Assembly: GCF_000423785.1 (NCBI RefSeq)
Contig: NZ_AUIQ01000001.1
Span: forward strand, 62,001-126,000
DNA from: Tetragenococcus muriaticus DSM 15685
GTDB taxonomy: Bacteria; Bacillota; Bacilli; Lactobacillales; Enterococcaceae
Direction: 5' to 3'
DNA length: 64,000 nucleotides
Under the pieces are notes generated by a model, which saw only the letters and a list, made by a program, of their open reading frames with translations, was not told the DNA's origin and did not search any database. This document shows, piece after piece, positions 39,877 to 48,295 of this stretch. Both the position numbers and the translations under genes were made by a program. The stretch's first letter is position 1; every line of letters starts with the position of its first letter.

Positions 39877-41037
39877 ATGGATCGCTATAACTTAGCTAAG
39901 AAATATCAAGAACCAGCCGAAAATATTATGATGGATATTGGAACATTAGCTAAAAGTAAAACAGATTTAATCGATTTATCCATCGGAGATCCAGATTTAG
40001 ACACTGACAAACGCATAATCGATCAAGCTTTTGCAGATGCTAAAGATGGCCACACACACTATACTGCTTCAGATGGCAGCACAGCATTTATCCAAGCGGT
40101 AATTGATCACTATAAAAATCTTTATCATTTGGATTTTGCTCCCAGCCAAGTACGAGCAACAGTAGGTGCCATGCATGGGATGTATTTAACACTTTTAGCT
40201 ATACTTGACCCAGGTGATGAAGTTATTATTCATGAGCCTTATTTTCCTCCTTATAAGGAACAAATTGAATTAGCCGAGGGCGTTCCTGTTATTGTGCCTA
40301 CCTATGAAAAAGATGGCTTTCAACTAGAGGAAGATAAATTAAAACAAGCTATCACAAAGAAAACCAAAGCTATTATCATTAACTCTCCCAATAACCCGAC
40401 TGGGGCAGTTTTTTCTAAGGAGACATTTGAAAAAATCGCAGACATTGCTATTGCACAGGATCTATTTATCCTTTCTGATGAAATCTATGAAGCATTAGTT
40501 TTTAATGATCATTTTACGCCTATGGCTACTTTTGCTCCTGAAAATACAATTACTTTTAGTGGTTTCTCAAAATCATTTGCTATGACAGGATGGCGAATTG
40601 GTTATATGATTGCGCCAACATATATAAGTGAAACAGCTAAATTAATCAATGAAAATATCACTTATTCTGCGCCTTCTATCTCTCAACAAGCTGGCATTTA
40701 TGCGTTAAATCATGCGAATAAACTTATTCCAGAGGTCACAGATGTCTTTAAAGAACGACTTGAATATGTAAAAGAACGTGTAGATGCTATTAATTTCCTT
40801 CACTTAGGTGAAGTAGAAGGGACAATGTATGCCTTCATTAACATTGCTGATACACAATTAGACGCAACTACTTTTTCTAAGCGTCTATTAGACGAAGCTA
40901 AAGTGCTGGTGGTCCCAGGAAATGCTTTTGGGACTACAGTGGGTAGTAAACACGTACGCTTAGCTGTAACACAAAAAATGTCTGTATTAAAAGAAGCTTT
41001 TGACCGAATTGAACAAATGTCTATTGAAACAACGTAA
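39877..41037 (+). CDS. Class I PLP-dependent aminotransferase
   Basis: A 386-residue aspartate/aromatic-type fold-I aminotransferase. PLP-binding features are seen: the SPNNPTGAVF loop, ILSDEIYE (Asp-Tyr pair) and Schiff-base lysine in FSGFSKSFAMTGWRIGY (about residue 231). The substrate cannot be read from motifs. Its place as the third gene of an amino-acid transporter operon implies that it metabolises the imported amino acid. AGAGGAGAG precedes the ATG. Confidence 0.9.
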   Translation: MDRYNLAKKYQEPAENIMMDIGTLAKSKTDLIDLSIGDPDLDTDKRIIDQAFADAKDGHTHYTASDGSTAFIQAVIDHYKNLYHLDFAPSQVRATVGAMHGMYLTLLAILDPGDEVIIHEPYFPPYKEQIELAEGVPVIVPTYEKDGFQLEEDKLKQAITKKTKAIIINSPNNPTGAVFSKETFEKIADIAIAQDLFILSDEIYEALVFNDHFTPMATFAPENTITFSGFSKSFAMTGWRIGYMIAPTYISETAKLINENITYSAPSISQQAGIYALNHANKLIPEVTDVFKERLEYVKERVDAINFLHLGEVEGTMYAFINIADTQLDATTFSKRLLDEAKVLVVPGNAFGTTVGSKHVRLAVTQKMSVLKEAFDRIEQMSIETT

Positions 41038-41138
41038 CTTTTGGCTAGTTATATCTCCAAAGAGTCTTTAACAAACATAGATCTTACTAAAAAGACATGG
41101 TAAAATAAAAGAAATAATGAATAAAGGAGTAAGCTAGT

Positions 41139-41750
41139 TTGTTTAATACATTTATTTGGGATTTTGATGGCACATTGTTTAATACGTATCCCATGATTGT
41201 ACAAGGTTACATGTTAGCCTTGAAGGATTATGGAATAGAAAGTAGCAAAGAAGAGATCTATCGTTTATTAAAAGAATATTCTTCAGCTGCAATCGCTAAA
41301 AAATTTCAAGTAGATTTTACTGAACTATCGGATAATGCTAAATTGCATGAAGAAAAATCTACTTATCTTCCTAAAAGTTTTTCAGGAACAAAAAAAGTTT
41401 TACGAGCGGTGGCAAGAAAACAAAAAAGAAATATCATTCTAACTCATCGTAGACAAGATTCCACACAGCTTTTACTAGAAAGAGAACAATTAGATGATCT
41501 AATTAGCGAGATTGTTGGTCCGGAAAATGAATTTCCCAGGAAACCTGATCCGACAGCATTGCAATATTTATTGGATAAATATTCATTAGATCCTAAAAAA
41601 ACCGTAATGATCGGTGATCGTGCACTTGATGTAGATGCAGGAAAAAATGCTGGAGTTCATACTTTGTTTTTTGACAATGAAAATTTACTCCATAATATCC
41701 AAGCAGACCATCGCGTGACGACTATGCAAGAAATAGAAAGATTTGTTTAA
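41139..41750 (+). CDS. HAD-superfamily hydrolase, subclass IA
   Basis: A 203-residue phosphatase. HAD motif I is WDFDGTLFNT at the N-terminus, motif II lies in ILTHRRQ, motif III is a Lys in RKPDPTAL, and motif IV is MIGDRALDVDAGKNAG. The HAD-IA group includes phosphoglycolate and sugar phosphatases; the substrate is unknown. The start is TTG, with AAAGGAG at good spacing and no ATG nearby in frame. Confidence 0.88.
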   Translation: MFNTFIWDFDGTLFNTYPMIVQGYMLALKDYGIESSKEEIYRLLKEYSSAAIAKKFQVDFTELSDNAKLHEEKSTYLPKSFSGTKKVLRAVARKQKRNIILTHRRQDSTQLLLEREQLDDLISEIVGPENEFPRKPDPTALQYLLDKYSLDPKKTVMIGDRALDVDAGKNAGVHTLFFDNENLLHNIQADHRVTTMQEIERFV

Positions 41751-41752
41751 AA

Positions 41753-41813
41753 CACCAAACTTTTTAATTTTCGAAAAAACTTTCGATGATTAAAAAAGTT
41801 TTGGTGTTTTTTT
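41753..41813. terminator. Long terminator before the competence operon
   Basis: CACCAAACTTTTTAAT pairs with ATTAAAAAAGTTTTGGTG, with an inner TTTCGAAA-like stem, followed by seven T residues. Confidence 0.85.
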
Positions 41814-41846
41814 GCGTACTTATAAGTGAAAGGGGGAAGAACAGAG

Positions 41847-42464
41847 GTGCCATTAAAAGAATATATTAAAAAATTCTTACCACTTATAATTGCGATTTTT
41901 ATTTTATTATTAGTTTTGCTGTTTTATTTAATACAAAACACAGATAAAACGACAGCTTGGCAAGAAGAAGAAACGACAGAAGTATATGAACAGGAGACTA
42001 CTAAGACTGAGGAAATGACCAAAACAACTTCTGAAAAAATTATTGTAGACATAAAAGGAGAAGTACAAAAGCCTGGCGTTTATGAGCTTGAAGGGGATGC
42101 ACGGGTAAAAGAAGTTGTTCTAAAAGCCGGAGGTCTAACAAAACAAGCAGAAGAAAAGCAACTAAATTTAGCTGAAAAATTACAAGACCAACAAATGATT
42201 TATGTGCCTAATAAAAAAGAAGCACAAGATATGGAAGTAGTAGAAACAGGAGAAGACGATAATACTGAAGAAAAAATGGTGGATATTAACGCAGCCGATT
42301 TAACTGAATTACAGGGACTAAGCGGTATTGGACCAGCAAAAGCTCAAGCAATTATTGATTATCGAGAAGAAAATGGTCCTTTTAAAGAAGTAGATGAATT
42401 AAATGAAATTTCAGGTTTTGGGGAAAAGACTGTTGAAAAATTGCGTGAGTCCATTAAAATATAG
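41847..42464 (+). CDS. comEA: Competence protein ComEA (DNA receptor)
   Basis: A 205-residue late-competence protein that binds incoming double-stranded DNA at the membrane. It has an N-terminal anchor (about residues 10-31), an acidic linker, an SLBB-like domain (VDIKGEVQKPGVYELEG), and a C-terminal helix-hairpin-helix pair (LQGLSGIGPAKAQAIIDYR). The GTG at 41847 is preferred because AGGGGGAAG lies upstream; a GTG seven codons earlier keeps the frame and cannot be excluded. First gene of the comEA-comEB-comEC-holA series. Confidence 0.92.
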   Translation: MPLKEYIKKFLPLIIAIFILLLVLLFYLIQNTDKTTAWQEEETTEVYEQETTKTEEMTKTTSEKIIVDIKGEVQKPGVYELEGDARVKEVVLKAGGLTKQAEEKQLNLAEKLQDQQMIYVPNKKEAQDMEVVETGEDDNTEEKMVDINAADLTELQGLSGIGPAKAQAIIDYREENGPFKEVDELNEISGFGEKTVEKLRESIKI

Positions 42465-42486
42465 TTAAAATAAGAAAAGGAGGAGA

Positions 42487-42975
42487 ATGATGGTAGACAA
42501 ACGAATTCCTTGGGATCAATATTTTATGGCTCAGTCTTTACTTTTATCTTTAAGAAGTACTTGTACACGACTTGAAGTTGGAGCTAGTTTAGTTAAGGAT
42601 CGGCGAATTATTGCTGGAGGATATAATGGTTCTGTTTCTGGAGATAAGCATTGTATCGATGAAGGCTGTTATCTGGTTGACGGGCATTGTATCCGTACAA
42701 TCCATGCAGAAATGAATGCTTTATTACAATGCGCTAAATTAGGAATTTCAACTGAAGGCGCAGAAATTTATGTCACGCATTTTCCTTGTTTACAATGTAC
42801 GAAAGCATTATTACAAGCAGGCGTGAAAACAATTCATTACCTTAATAACTATCATAATGACTCTTACGCATTAGAATTGATTCAACAAGTAGGAGGAAGT
42901 GTTCATCAAGTGACGCTTGAACCTCATTACTTTGAAAAATTGTCTTTTGGCCAACTGAATGAGCAACAGCCTTGA
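42487..42975 (+). CDS. comEB: ComEB, dCMP/cytidylate deaminase-family protein
   Basis: A 162-residue cytidine/dCMP-deaminase-fold protein. Zinc ligands are in TIHAEMNAL (His with catalytic Glu) and [11 protein letters not shown] (Cys pair). In Bacillus ComEB is a deoxycytidylate deaminase encoded in the comE operon and not itself needed for DNA uptake. It overlaps comEC by 17 bases. GGAGGAG precedes the ATG. Confidence 0.92.
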   Translation: MMVDKRIPWDQYFMAQSLLLSLRSTCTRLEVGASLVKDRRIIAGGYNGSVSGDKHCIDEGCYLVDGHCIRTIHAEMNALLQCAKLGISTEGAEIYVTHFPCLQCTKALLQAGVKTIHYLNNYHNDSYALELIQQVGGSVHQVTLEPHYFEKLSFGQLNEQQP

Positions 42976-45217
42976 TTTTTCTTGGAAAAATCAACTACTT
43001 TTCCCTATAATCATTGCTGCTAGTTTCCTAAATGCTTATTTACTTTTACAACCAATATTACTATTTGTTGGTGTTTACTTTTTATTCTTACTTTGCTATA
43101 AAAAACAAGTTGTTTTAGGCATTTTAACAATATTTTGCAGTTTTTTTCTATTGCTAAGAGCTTATAGCGACCCCTTACCACAGACACCAGCACCAGAAGA
43201 AACAATCACAACAGAAATAAAAATTTATAATGATACAATTAAAGTTAATGGCGATCTTGTCAGTTTTACAGGAAAAATAGGTGATTGGAAAGCAGATGTG
43301 CAATATCAAGTCACAAATAAGAAAGAACAAGAAAACTGGCAACAACGCAAGAATTGGAATAAAGAATTACAAGTGGCAGGAGCTTTTTTACCAACAGAGG
43401 GAGAGCGTAACTTGCATGGTTTCGATGCAAAATGGTTTGTTTTTTCAAACCATAAATTGCCTACATTTCGCATTGAGCAAATAAAAAATAAACGCCCGTT
43501 ACGTGGATCTGATAACTTACGCCAAGGGCGAGCTTTTAGTATTGATTGGGTGCAAAATAATTTTTCACCCAAAATGACAACATATATACATTCCTTGCTT
43601 TTTGGTTATAAAGATACCAATTTTCAACAAGTAAAAGAAGTATATAGTAGTGCTGGGATTTTACATCTTTTTACTATTTCAGGAATGCATGTTTATTTAT
43701 TTTATGGATGGATCTTTTATCTTTTACGTCGTACACGTTTGACTTTTAGTGAATTTGGAATCTTCTTTTTCTTATTCATCGCTTTTAGTATCATTCTCTT
43801 TGGTCAAGCTGTTAGTGTTTGGCGTGCCGCTTTAATGTATAGTTTGCGACGAATTTTTCATGAAGTAAATATTCATTTATCCAGCTTAGATCGTTTTAGT
43901 CTTGTGTTGTTTTTATTACTGCTACTTGATCCTAAAACCTTATTACAATTTTCTGGGATTTTATCCCTTTGGATGTCTTGGGTGATTTTACTTAGGGAAA
44001 ACCATCCAAAAGGGCAAAAGCAACGGCTGTTACAATCCCAAGAAATTACTCTATTAGCTGCTCCGCTTCTCATGTATATGTTTTTTGAGATTCCACTTTT
44101 AGGCGGTTTATTAACTGCTTTGTCTATTCCACTGTTTAGTCAATTTATTTTGCCATTACTTGTTACTACTTGCTTTTTAAAAATCATAGGTTTATCCGAA
44201 AATATTTTGGAAATGTTATTAGAAAAAGTTATTATGGTCTTTGAGCAATTACTCCACTTAACACAGAATTTTGTTTTAACCACGGGACAGCCACCGCTGA
44301 TTTTAACTATATTTTCTTTAATTGCAGGGATTTATATCTATCAAAATTGGCGAAGGCGTTGGTTGTTTTTACCAACTTTTTTTCTTATTGTCTTTCAACT
44401 ATTATCTTTAGAAACTTCAATTGCCTTTGTAGACGTTGGGCAAGGGGATAGTATCGTGATTCAAACGCCTCTTAAACATGAGGTATATATTATTGACACC
44501 GGAGGCAGAGTCAACTTTTTCCAAGAGGATTGGAAAAGCAGGGAGTATCGTACAAATGCGGAGTATACATTAATCCCTTATTTAAAAGGGGAAGGCGTAA
44601 AAAAAGTCGACGGTTTATTTTTAACACATGGAGACATGGACCATATGGGGGATGCACAAAAACTAATAGAAGAATTCGATGTAAAAGCGCTTTATTTAGG
44701 AAAAGGAAGCTTGCAGAGCTCTAATATAAAAAAGCTTCTAAAAAAAACTTCTAAAAAAATACCTGTTAAAGAAATTGGAAGTAAAACACAGATCGGTGAT
44801 AAACTAAAGCTTCATATTCTAGCACCTGAACATATTGGAAAAGGTGAAAATGAAGATTCGTTAGCTGTTGGTGCTACCATTTATGGAACAAATTTTGTGA
44901 TGACAGGTGATTTAGATCAAGCTGGTGAAAAAAAGATAATGCAAGATTATCCAAGTTTACAAGCAGATGTATTAAAATTAGGACATCACGGCAGCCGTAC
45001 TTCTACCGCTTCGGCATTTGTCGACCAATTACAACCAAAACATGGGATTATATCTTGTGGAATAGATAACCGGTTTGGTCATCCCCATGCAGAAGTTGTC
45101 GATACCTTAAAAGAAAATCACGTACAAATTTTACGGACAGATGAACAAGGGATGATTCGTTATTCTTGGAAGTTTTTTAATCCCAAAATGAAAATCACCA
45201 AACAAAAAGAAGACTAG
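42959..45217 (+). CDS. comEC: Competence protein ComEC (DNA uptake channel with metallo-beta-lactamase domain)
   Basis: A 752-residue membrane protein that passes single-stranded DNA across the membrane. The N-terminal part has several spans and a soluble loop (OB-like, around residues 80-170), the competence domain follows ([13 protein letters not shown] around residue 237), and the C-terminal metallo-beta-lactamase domain begins near residue 490 with [12 protein letters not shown], metal site [10 protein letters not shown] and GHHGSRTS. No truncation is visible, so the uptake channel looks intact. Confidence 0.95.
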   Translation: MSNSLDFSWKNQLLFPIIIAASFLNAYLLLQPILLFVGVYFLFLLCYKKQVVLGILTIFCSFFLLLRAYSDPLPQTPAPEETITTEIKIYNDTIKVNGDLVSFTGKIGDWKADVQYQVTNKKEQENWQQRKNWNKELQVAGAFLPTEGERNLHGFDAKWFVFSNHKLPTFRIEQIKNKRPLRGSDNLRQGRAFSIDWVQNNFSPKMTTYIHSLLFGYKDTNFQQVKEVYSSAGILHLFTISGMHVYLFYGWIFYLLRRTRLTFSEFGIFFFLFIAFSIILFGQAVSVWRAALMYSLRRIFHEVNIHLSSLDRFSLVLFLLLLLDPKTLLQFSGILSLWMSWVILLRENHPKGQKQRLLQSQEITLLAAPLLMYMFFEIPLLGGLLTALSIPLFSQFILPLLVTTCFLKIIGLSENILEMLLEKVIMVFEQLLHLTQNFVLTTGQPPLILTIFSLIAGIYIYQNWRRRWLFLPTFFLIVFQLLSLETSIAFVDVGQGDSIVIQTPLKHEVYIIDTGGRVNFFQEDWKSREYRTNAEYTLIPYLKGEGVKKVDGLFLTHGDMDHMGDAQKLIEEFDVKALYLGKGSLQSSNIKKLLKKTSKKIPVKEIGSKTQIGDKLKLHILAPEHIGKGENEDSLAVGATIYGTNFVMTGDLDQAGEKKIMQDYPSLQADVLKLGHHGSRTSTASAFVDQLQPKHGIISCGIDNRFGHPHAEVVDTLKENHVQILRTDEQGMIRYSWKFFNPKMKITKQKED

Positions 45218-45274
45218 CCATCTCTTTTTCTTCGTGATAGGATATTTTCAAGAAGTAAAAAGAGAGGGTATTAT

Positions 45275-46288
45275 ATGAATGTTCAAAATGCTTTACAAGC
45301 TATACATGACCAAGACTTCAAAGCAAGCTATCTAGTTTTGGGAACGGAGAAATATTTACAAAAACAAATTCGTCAGGCGTTTATTGAAAGTTTGCAATTA
45401 GATGTAGATGATTTAAATTTTGCAGAATTTGATATGGAAGAAGACTCCGTAGATGCCGTTATTGATGAGGCAGAATCAATGCCCTTTTTTGGAGATTACC
45501 GCTTAGTTTTTGTGGAAACCCCCTTTATTTTAACTGCCGAAAAAAAGACGAATGCGCCTGAGCACGATCTTGATCGTCTTATTTCTTACTTAAAAGATCC
45601 AGTTACTTCAACTATTCTAGTGTTTTTTGCTAATTATGAAAAGCTAGATGAACGAAAAAAGATTTCAAAACAATTGAAAAAAAACGCTGAAGTTATTGAT
45701 GTAGCTCCTATGAATGAAGGAGAGGTACGTCGCTTCTTACAACAGACCTTAGATAACGAAGCCATAACTATGAGTCGAGATGCGTTTGAATTATTTATTC
45801 GTTTGACAGATGCTAATTTAACTAAAGTAATGGGAGAATTACAAAAACTACAACTTTTTGCAGCACAAACAAAGCAAATTAATAAAAATGACGTAGAAGC
45901 ATTAGTACCCAAATCATTGGAAGATAATGTTTTTGACTTAACAAACTATCTATTAAAAGGACAAACAAAAGAAGCGTTAGAACTATATGAAGATTTGCAT
46001 ATTCAAGGAGAAGAAACCATTAAAATTAATGCGATTTTAATTAGTCAGATTCGGCTTTATTTGCAAACAGCTATTTTATTAAATTTGGGATACCAGCAAG
46101 GTAATATTACCAAAAGCTTAAACGTGCATCCTTATCGTGTTAAACTAGCTGTTCAACAAGTTCGCAAGATGGATATTCAGACATTAACTCGTTTATATGA
46201 TGAACTTATCGAAAACGACTATAAAATAAAGTCAGGACAAAGAGACAAGGAATTTTTATTCCAATTATTTCTTCTACAAGAAACTTAA
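45275..46288 (+). CDS. holA: DNA polymerase III delta subunit
   Basis: A 337-residue clamp-loader delta subunit, which opens the sliding clamp during loading at primers. The N-terminal AAA+-like domain (YLVLGTEKYLQKQIRQ) and the conserved helical C-terminal (KSGQRDKEFLFQLFLL) are typical. AGAGAGGG precedes the ATG. It follows comEC by 57 bases and faces rpsT, the usual comEC-holA-rpsT order. Confidence 0.94.
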   Translation: MNVQNALQAIHDQDFKASYLVLGTEKYLQKQIRQAFIESLQLDVDDLNFAEFDMEEDSVDAVIDEAESMPFFGDYRLVFVETPFILTAEKKTNAPEHDLDRLISYLKDPVTSTILVFFANYEKLDERKKISKQLKKNAEVIDVAPMNEGEVRRFLQQTLDNEAITMSRDAFELFIRLTDANLTKVMGELQKLQLFAAQTKQINKNDVEALVPKSLEDNVFDLTNYLLKGQTKEALELYEDLHIQGEETIKINAILISQIRLYLQTAILLNLGYQQGNITKSLNVHPYRVKLAVQQVRKMDIQTLTRLYDELIENDYKIKSGQRDKEFLFQLFLLQET

Positions 46289-46290
46289 TA

Positions 46291-46332
46291 AAAAAGGATT
46301 TGAAGTCTATCTCTAAACTTCAAATCCTTTTT
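46291..46332. terminator. Bidirectional terminator between holA and rpsT
   Basis: AAAAAGGATTTGAAGT pairs with ACTTCAAATCCTTTTT around a 10-base loop; T-runs on both strands. Confidence 0.9.
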
Positions 46333-46334
46333 TA

Positions 46335-46589
46335 TTATTTAGCAGCAACTTTACTTAAGCGTGATTTATCACGTGCAGCTTTGTTTTTATGAACCAAACC
46401 CTTTGATTCAGCCATATCAATTTTTTTAACCGCACTTCTAAATAATTCATCTTTATTTGAAGCGTCCTGTCTAGCAGCTTCTTTAGCTTGCTTAATTGCA
46501 GTACGCATTGCACTTACTTGAGCTGAATTTTTAGGAGTAACTTTATAATTTTGGCGAACTCGTTTAATTGAACCTTTAATTTGTGGCAT
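46335..46589 (-). CDS. rpsT: 30S ribosomal protein S20
   Basis: An 84-residue basic, helical protein, S20, which binds 16S rRNA. Sequence from [16 protein letters not shown] to [17 protein letters not shown] is characteristic. GGAGGTGAAATAA precedes the ATG. Its own strong promoter lies upstream. Confidence 0.97.
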   Translation of the reverse strand: MPQIKGSIKRVRQNYKVTPKNSAQVSAMRTAIKQAKEAARQDASNKDELFRSAVKKIDMAESKGLVHKNKAARDKSRLSKVAAK

Positions 46590-46649
46590 TTATTTCACCT
46601 CCGTGGTTAAAAATATTATACGAAAATAACGTATAATTCAACAATAGTT

Positions 46650-46678
46650 ATTATACATAAAGCATAAGTCGTTTGCAA
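46650..46678 (-). promoter_or_regulatory. rpsT promoter
   Basis: The reverse strand has TTGCAA (46673-46678), a 17-base spacer and TATAAT (46650-46655). A second TATAAT nearer the gene may be an additional start. Confidence 0.7.
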
Positions 46679-46721
46679 TAACAATGAAAAAAGAATTTTG
46701 TCCAATAAAACACAAAACAAA

Positions 46722-46767
46722 AACATCCTCTAAATAGCTACTTAGTTGTCAATTCTTAGAGGATGTT
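46722..46767 (-). terminator. Terminator of the histidine phosphatase gene
   Basis: AACATCCTCTAA (46722-46733) pairs with TTAGAGGATGTT (46756-46767); the reverse strand follows with TTTTTGTTTTG. Confidence 0.8.
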
Positions 46768-46815
46768 ATTTTATATAATATAGCAACCGACATTTTAATG
46801 CTAGTTTATCTGCTT

Positions 46816-47511
46816 TTATACCTTATCTATTTCTTTTCCTTTTTCAATATACTCTGTTGAACCAATGGATTGGCAACTAAATTCGCCATCTTCATAGGTT
46901 AAATGAGTAACAGAACCATTGGCTAAGTCCATACGTACATCGCTTTCTTCATTAATTAGATTTAATAAAAAGGCAATGGTTAATCCGTGAGATACAACAA
47001 GCGCTTTGCCGCCCCCATTTTTTTCTATACGGTGAGCAATGTCTTCAAATCCTGTACGAACACGAAAACTTAGCTCTTCATAAGTTTCGGCCCAATTAGC
47101 CGTATCGGCATCATAAATGGCTTCACAGATTTCTTTAAAAGTGGTTTCTTTATCAATCATTTCGTCGTAGTTGCTAAAATTTAAAACTCTAGGAACAACT
47201 CCCCACATTTCAGCATCGTAACCGCCTTCTAACGAGCCAAAGCACCATTCACGAATACGTTTATCAATGCGAAAAGGGATTTGTGGACCATGAGGATGTT
47301 CACTTAAAATAAGTCTCGCTGTTTCAATAGCACGTCCTGAATCACTGGAGTAAGCTTCTTTAAAATCAACATCTTTAAGCCCAGCTCCGAGATTTCGAAT
47401 TCCTTCGACCCCTGGTTTTGTAAGAGGGGTATCACACCAACCTTGAACCCGTTGGACTGTATTAAACATGGTTTTTCCATGTCTTACTACATATAATTCT
47501 GTTTTTGTCAT
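46816..47511 (-). CDS. Histidine phosphatase-superfamily protein (PGM-like)
   Basis: A 231-residue protein with the phosphohistidine motif YVVRHGKTMFN near the N-terminus, a TPLTKPGVEG segment, the SSDSGRAIETARL arginine region and VVSHGLT near the C-terminus. It may be a phosphoglycerate mutase-like phosphatase; the substrate is unknown. I start it at ATG 47511, with AAGGAG at 8 bases; the GTG at 47520 sits in that ribosome site. It follows a metallohydrolase gene on the same strand after 20 bases. Confidence 0.88.
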   Translation of the reverse strand: MTKTELYVVRHGKTMFNTVQRVQGWCDTPLTKPGVEGIRNLGAGLKDVDFKEAYSSDSGRAIETARLILSEHPHGPQIPFRIDKRIREWCFGSLEGGYDAEMWGVVPRVLNFSNYDEMIDKETTFKEICEAIYDADTANWAETYEELSFRVRTGFEDIAHRIEKNGGGKALVVSHGLTIAFLLNLINEESDVRMDLANGSVTHLTYEDGEFSCQSIGSTEYIEKGKEIDKV

Positions 47512-47531
47512 ATTCTTCACTCCTTGATTAA

Positions 47532-48149
47532 TTAATTAAAAAAAGGGTTGGTTGCCTTCTCATAGCCAATTGTTGTCGTCTGATTATGTCCAGGATAAAC
47601 GACATAATGTTCAGGTAAAATAAATAATTGTGATTTAATGCTATCTAATAGCTGTGATAATTCGCCTGTATATAAATCTGTGCGTCCAATACTACCATTA
47701 AATAAGGCATCCCCAGAAACAACGAAATCAGAAAAAACAAAGCTTACGCTCCCAATCGAGTGTCCTGGAGTAGCAACGACTTTAAAAGATATATCACCTA
47801 ATGTATACTCACGTAATTCTAATTGATACTCTGCGGGGCGAACAATGACTTGTTTTTCTTTTGGAAAACTCTTAGATAAATTAAATATTGGATGTTGTAA
47901 CCAATCAATTTCTTGGGGGCTTACATAAACAGGTATTTGATATTTATCACGTAATTCATCCACCGCGCCAATATGATCATAATGGGTATGAGTAAGTAAA
48001 ATCGCTAGCGGTGTTAAGCCTATTTCTTCAATTTTTTGTCGAATTGTAGTTGCATCAGCTCCTGGATCAATAATTAGCAGAGTTTGATCTTGCCATATAA
48101 GATAGCAATTTTCCTCGATGTTACCTGTTACCAGACGTGCTACATGCAT
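47532..48149 (-). CDS. Metallo-beta-lactamase-fold hydrolase (GloB/YqgX-like)
   Basis: A 205-residue MBL-fold protein. The metal site THTHYDHIGA (about residues 53-62), the GHSIGSVSF and SGDALFNGSIGRTDL segments and the C-terminal YPGHNQTTT are those of the hydroxyacylglutathione-hydrolase-like group (YqgX/YcbL). Actual substrate unknown. The start is ATG 48149, because AAGGGAGG lies upstream; the longer frame goes past that site. Confidence 0.88.
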   Translation of the reverse strand: MHVARLVTGNIEENCYLIWQDQTLLIIDPGADATTIRQKIEEIGLTPLAILLTHTHYDHIGAVDELRDKYQIPVYVSPQEIDWLQHPIFNLSKSFPKEKQVIVRPAEYQLELREYTLGDISFKVVATPGHSIGSVSFVFSDFVVSGDALFNGSIGRTDLYTGELSQLLDSIKSQLFILPEHYVVYPGHNQTTTIGYEKATNPFFN

Positions 48150-48295
48150 AAAAAGTGAACCTCCCTTTATAAAGAATAGTATCTTAAGTATAACGTAAAT
48201 TATAGGGACAAACAAAGAGGAAGAATTTCTTTTTTCGAACTGTTAAAAAGGAAAAAAGTATTTTATAATAATGATTTGGAAAGGAAGGTGTCGTC

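Noticed and set aside
43020-44724. Several small frames overlapping comEC on both strands
   Set aside because: Shadow frames of an intact comEC gene; none has a ribosome site or a family match.
48216-48260. Second SOS box upstream of the XPD-like helicase (around TTCGAACTGTT)
   Set aside because: Only one half-site CGAAC is present; the GTTCG arm is absent at the required spacing.
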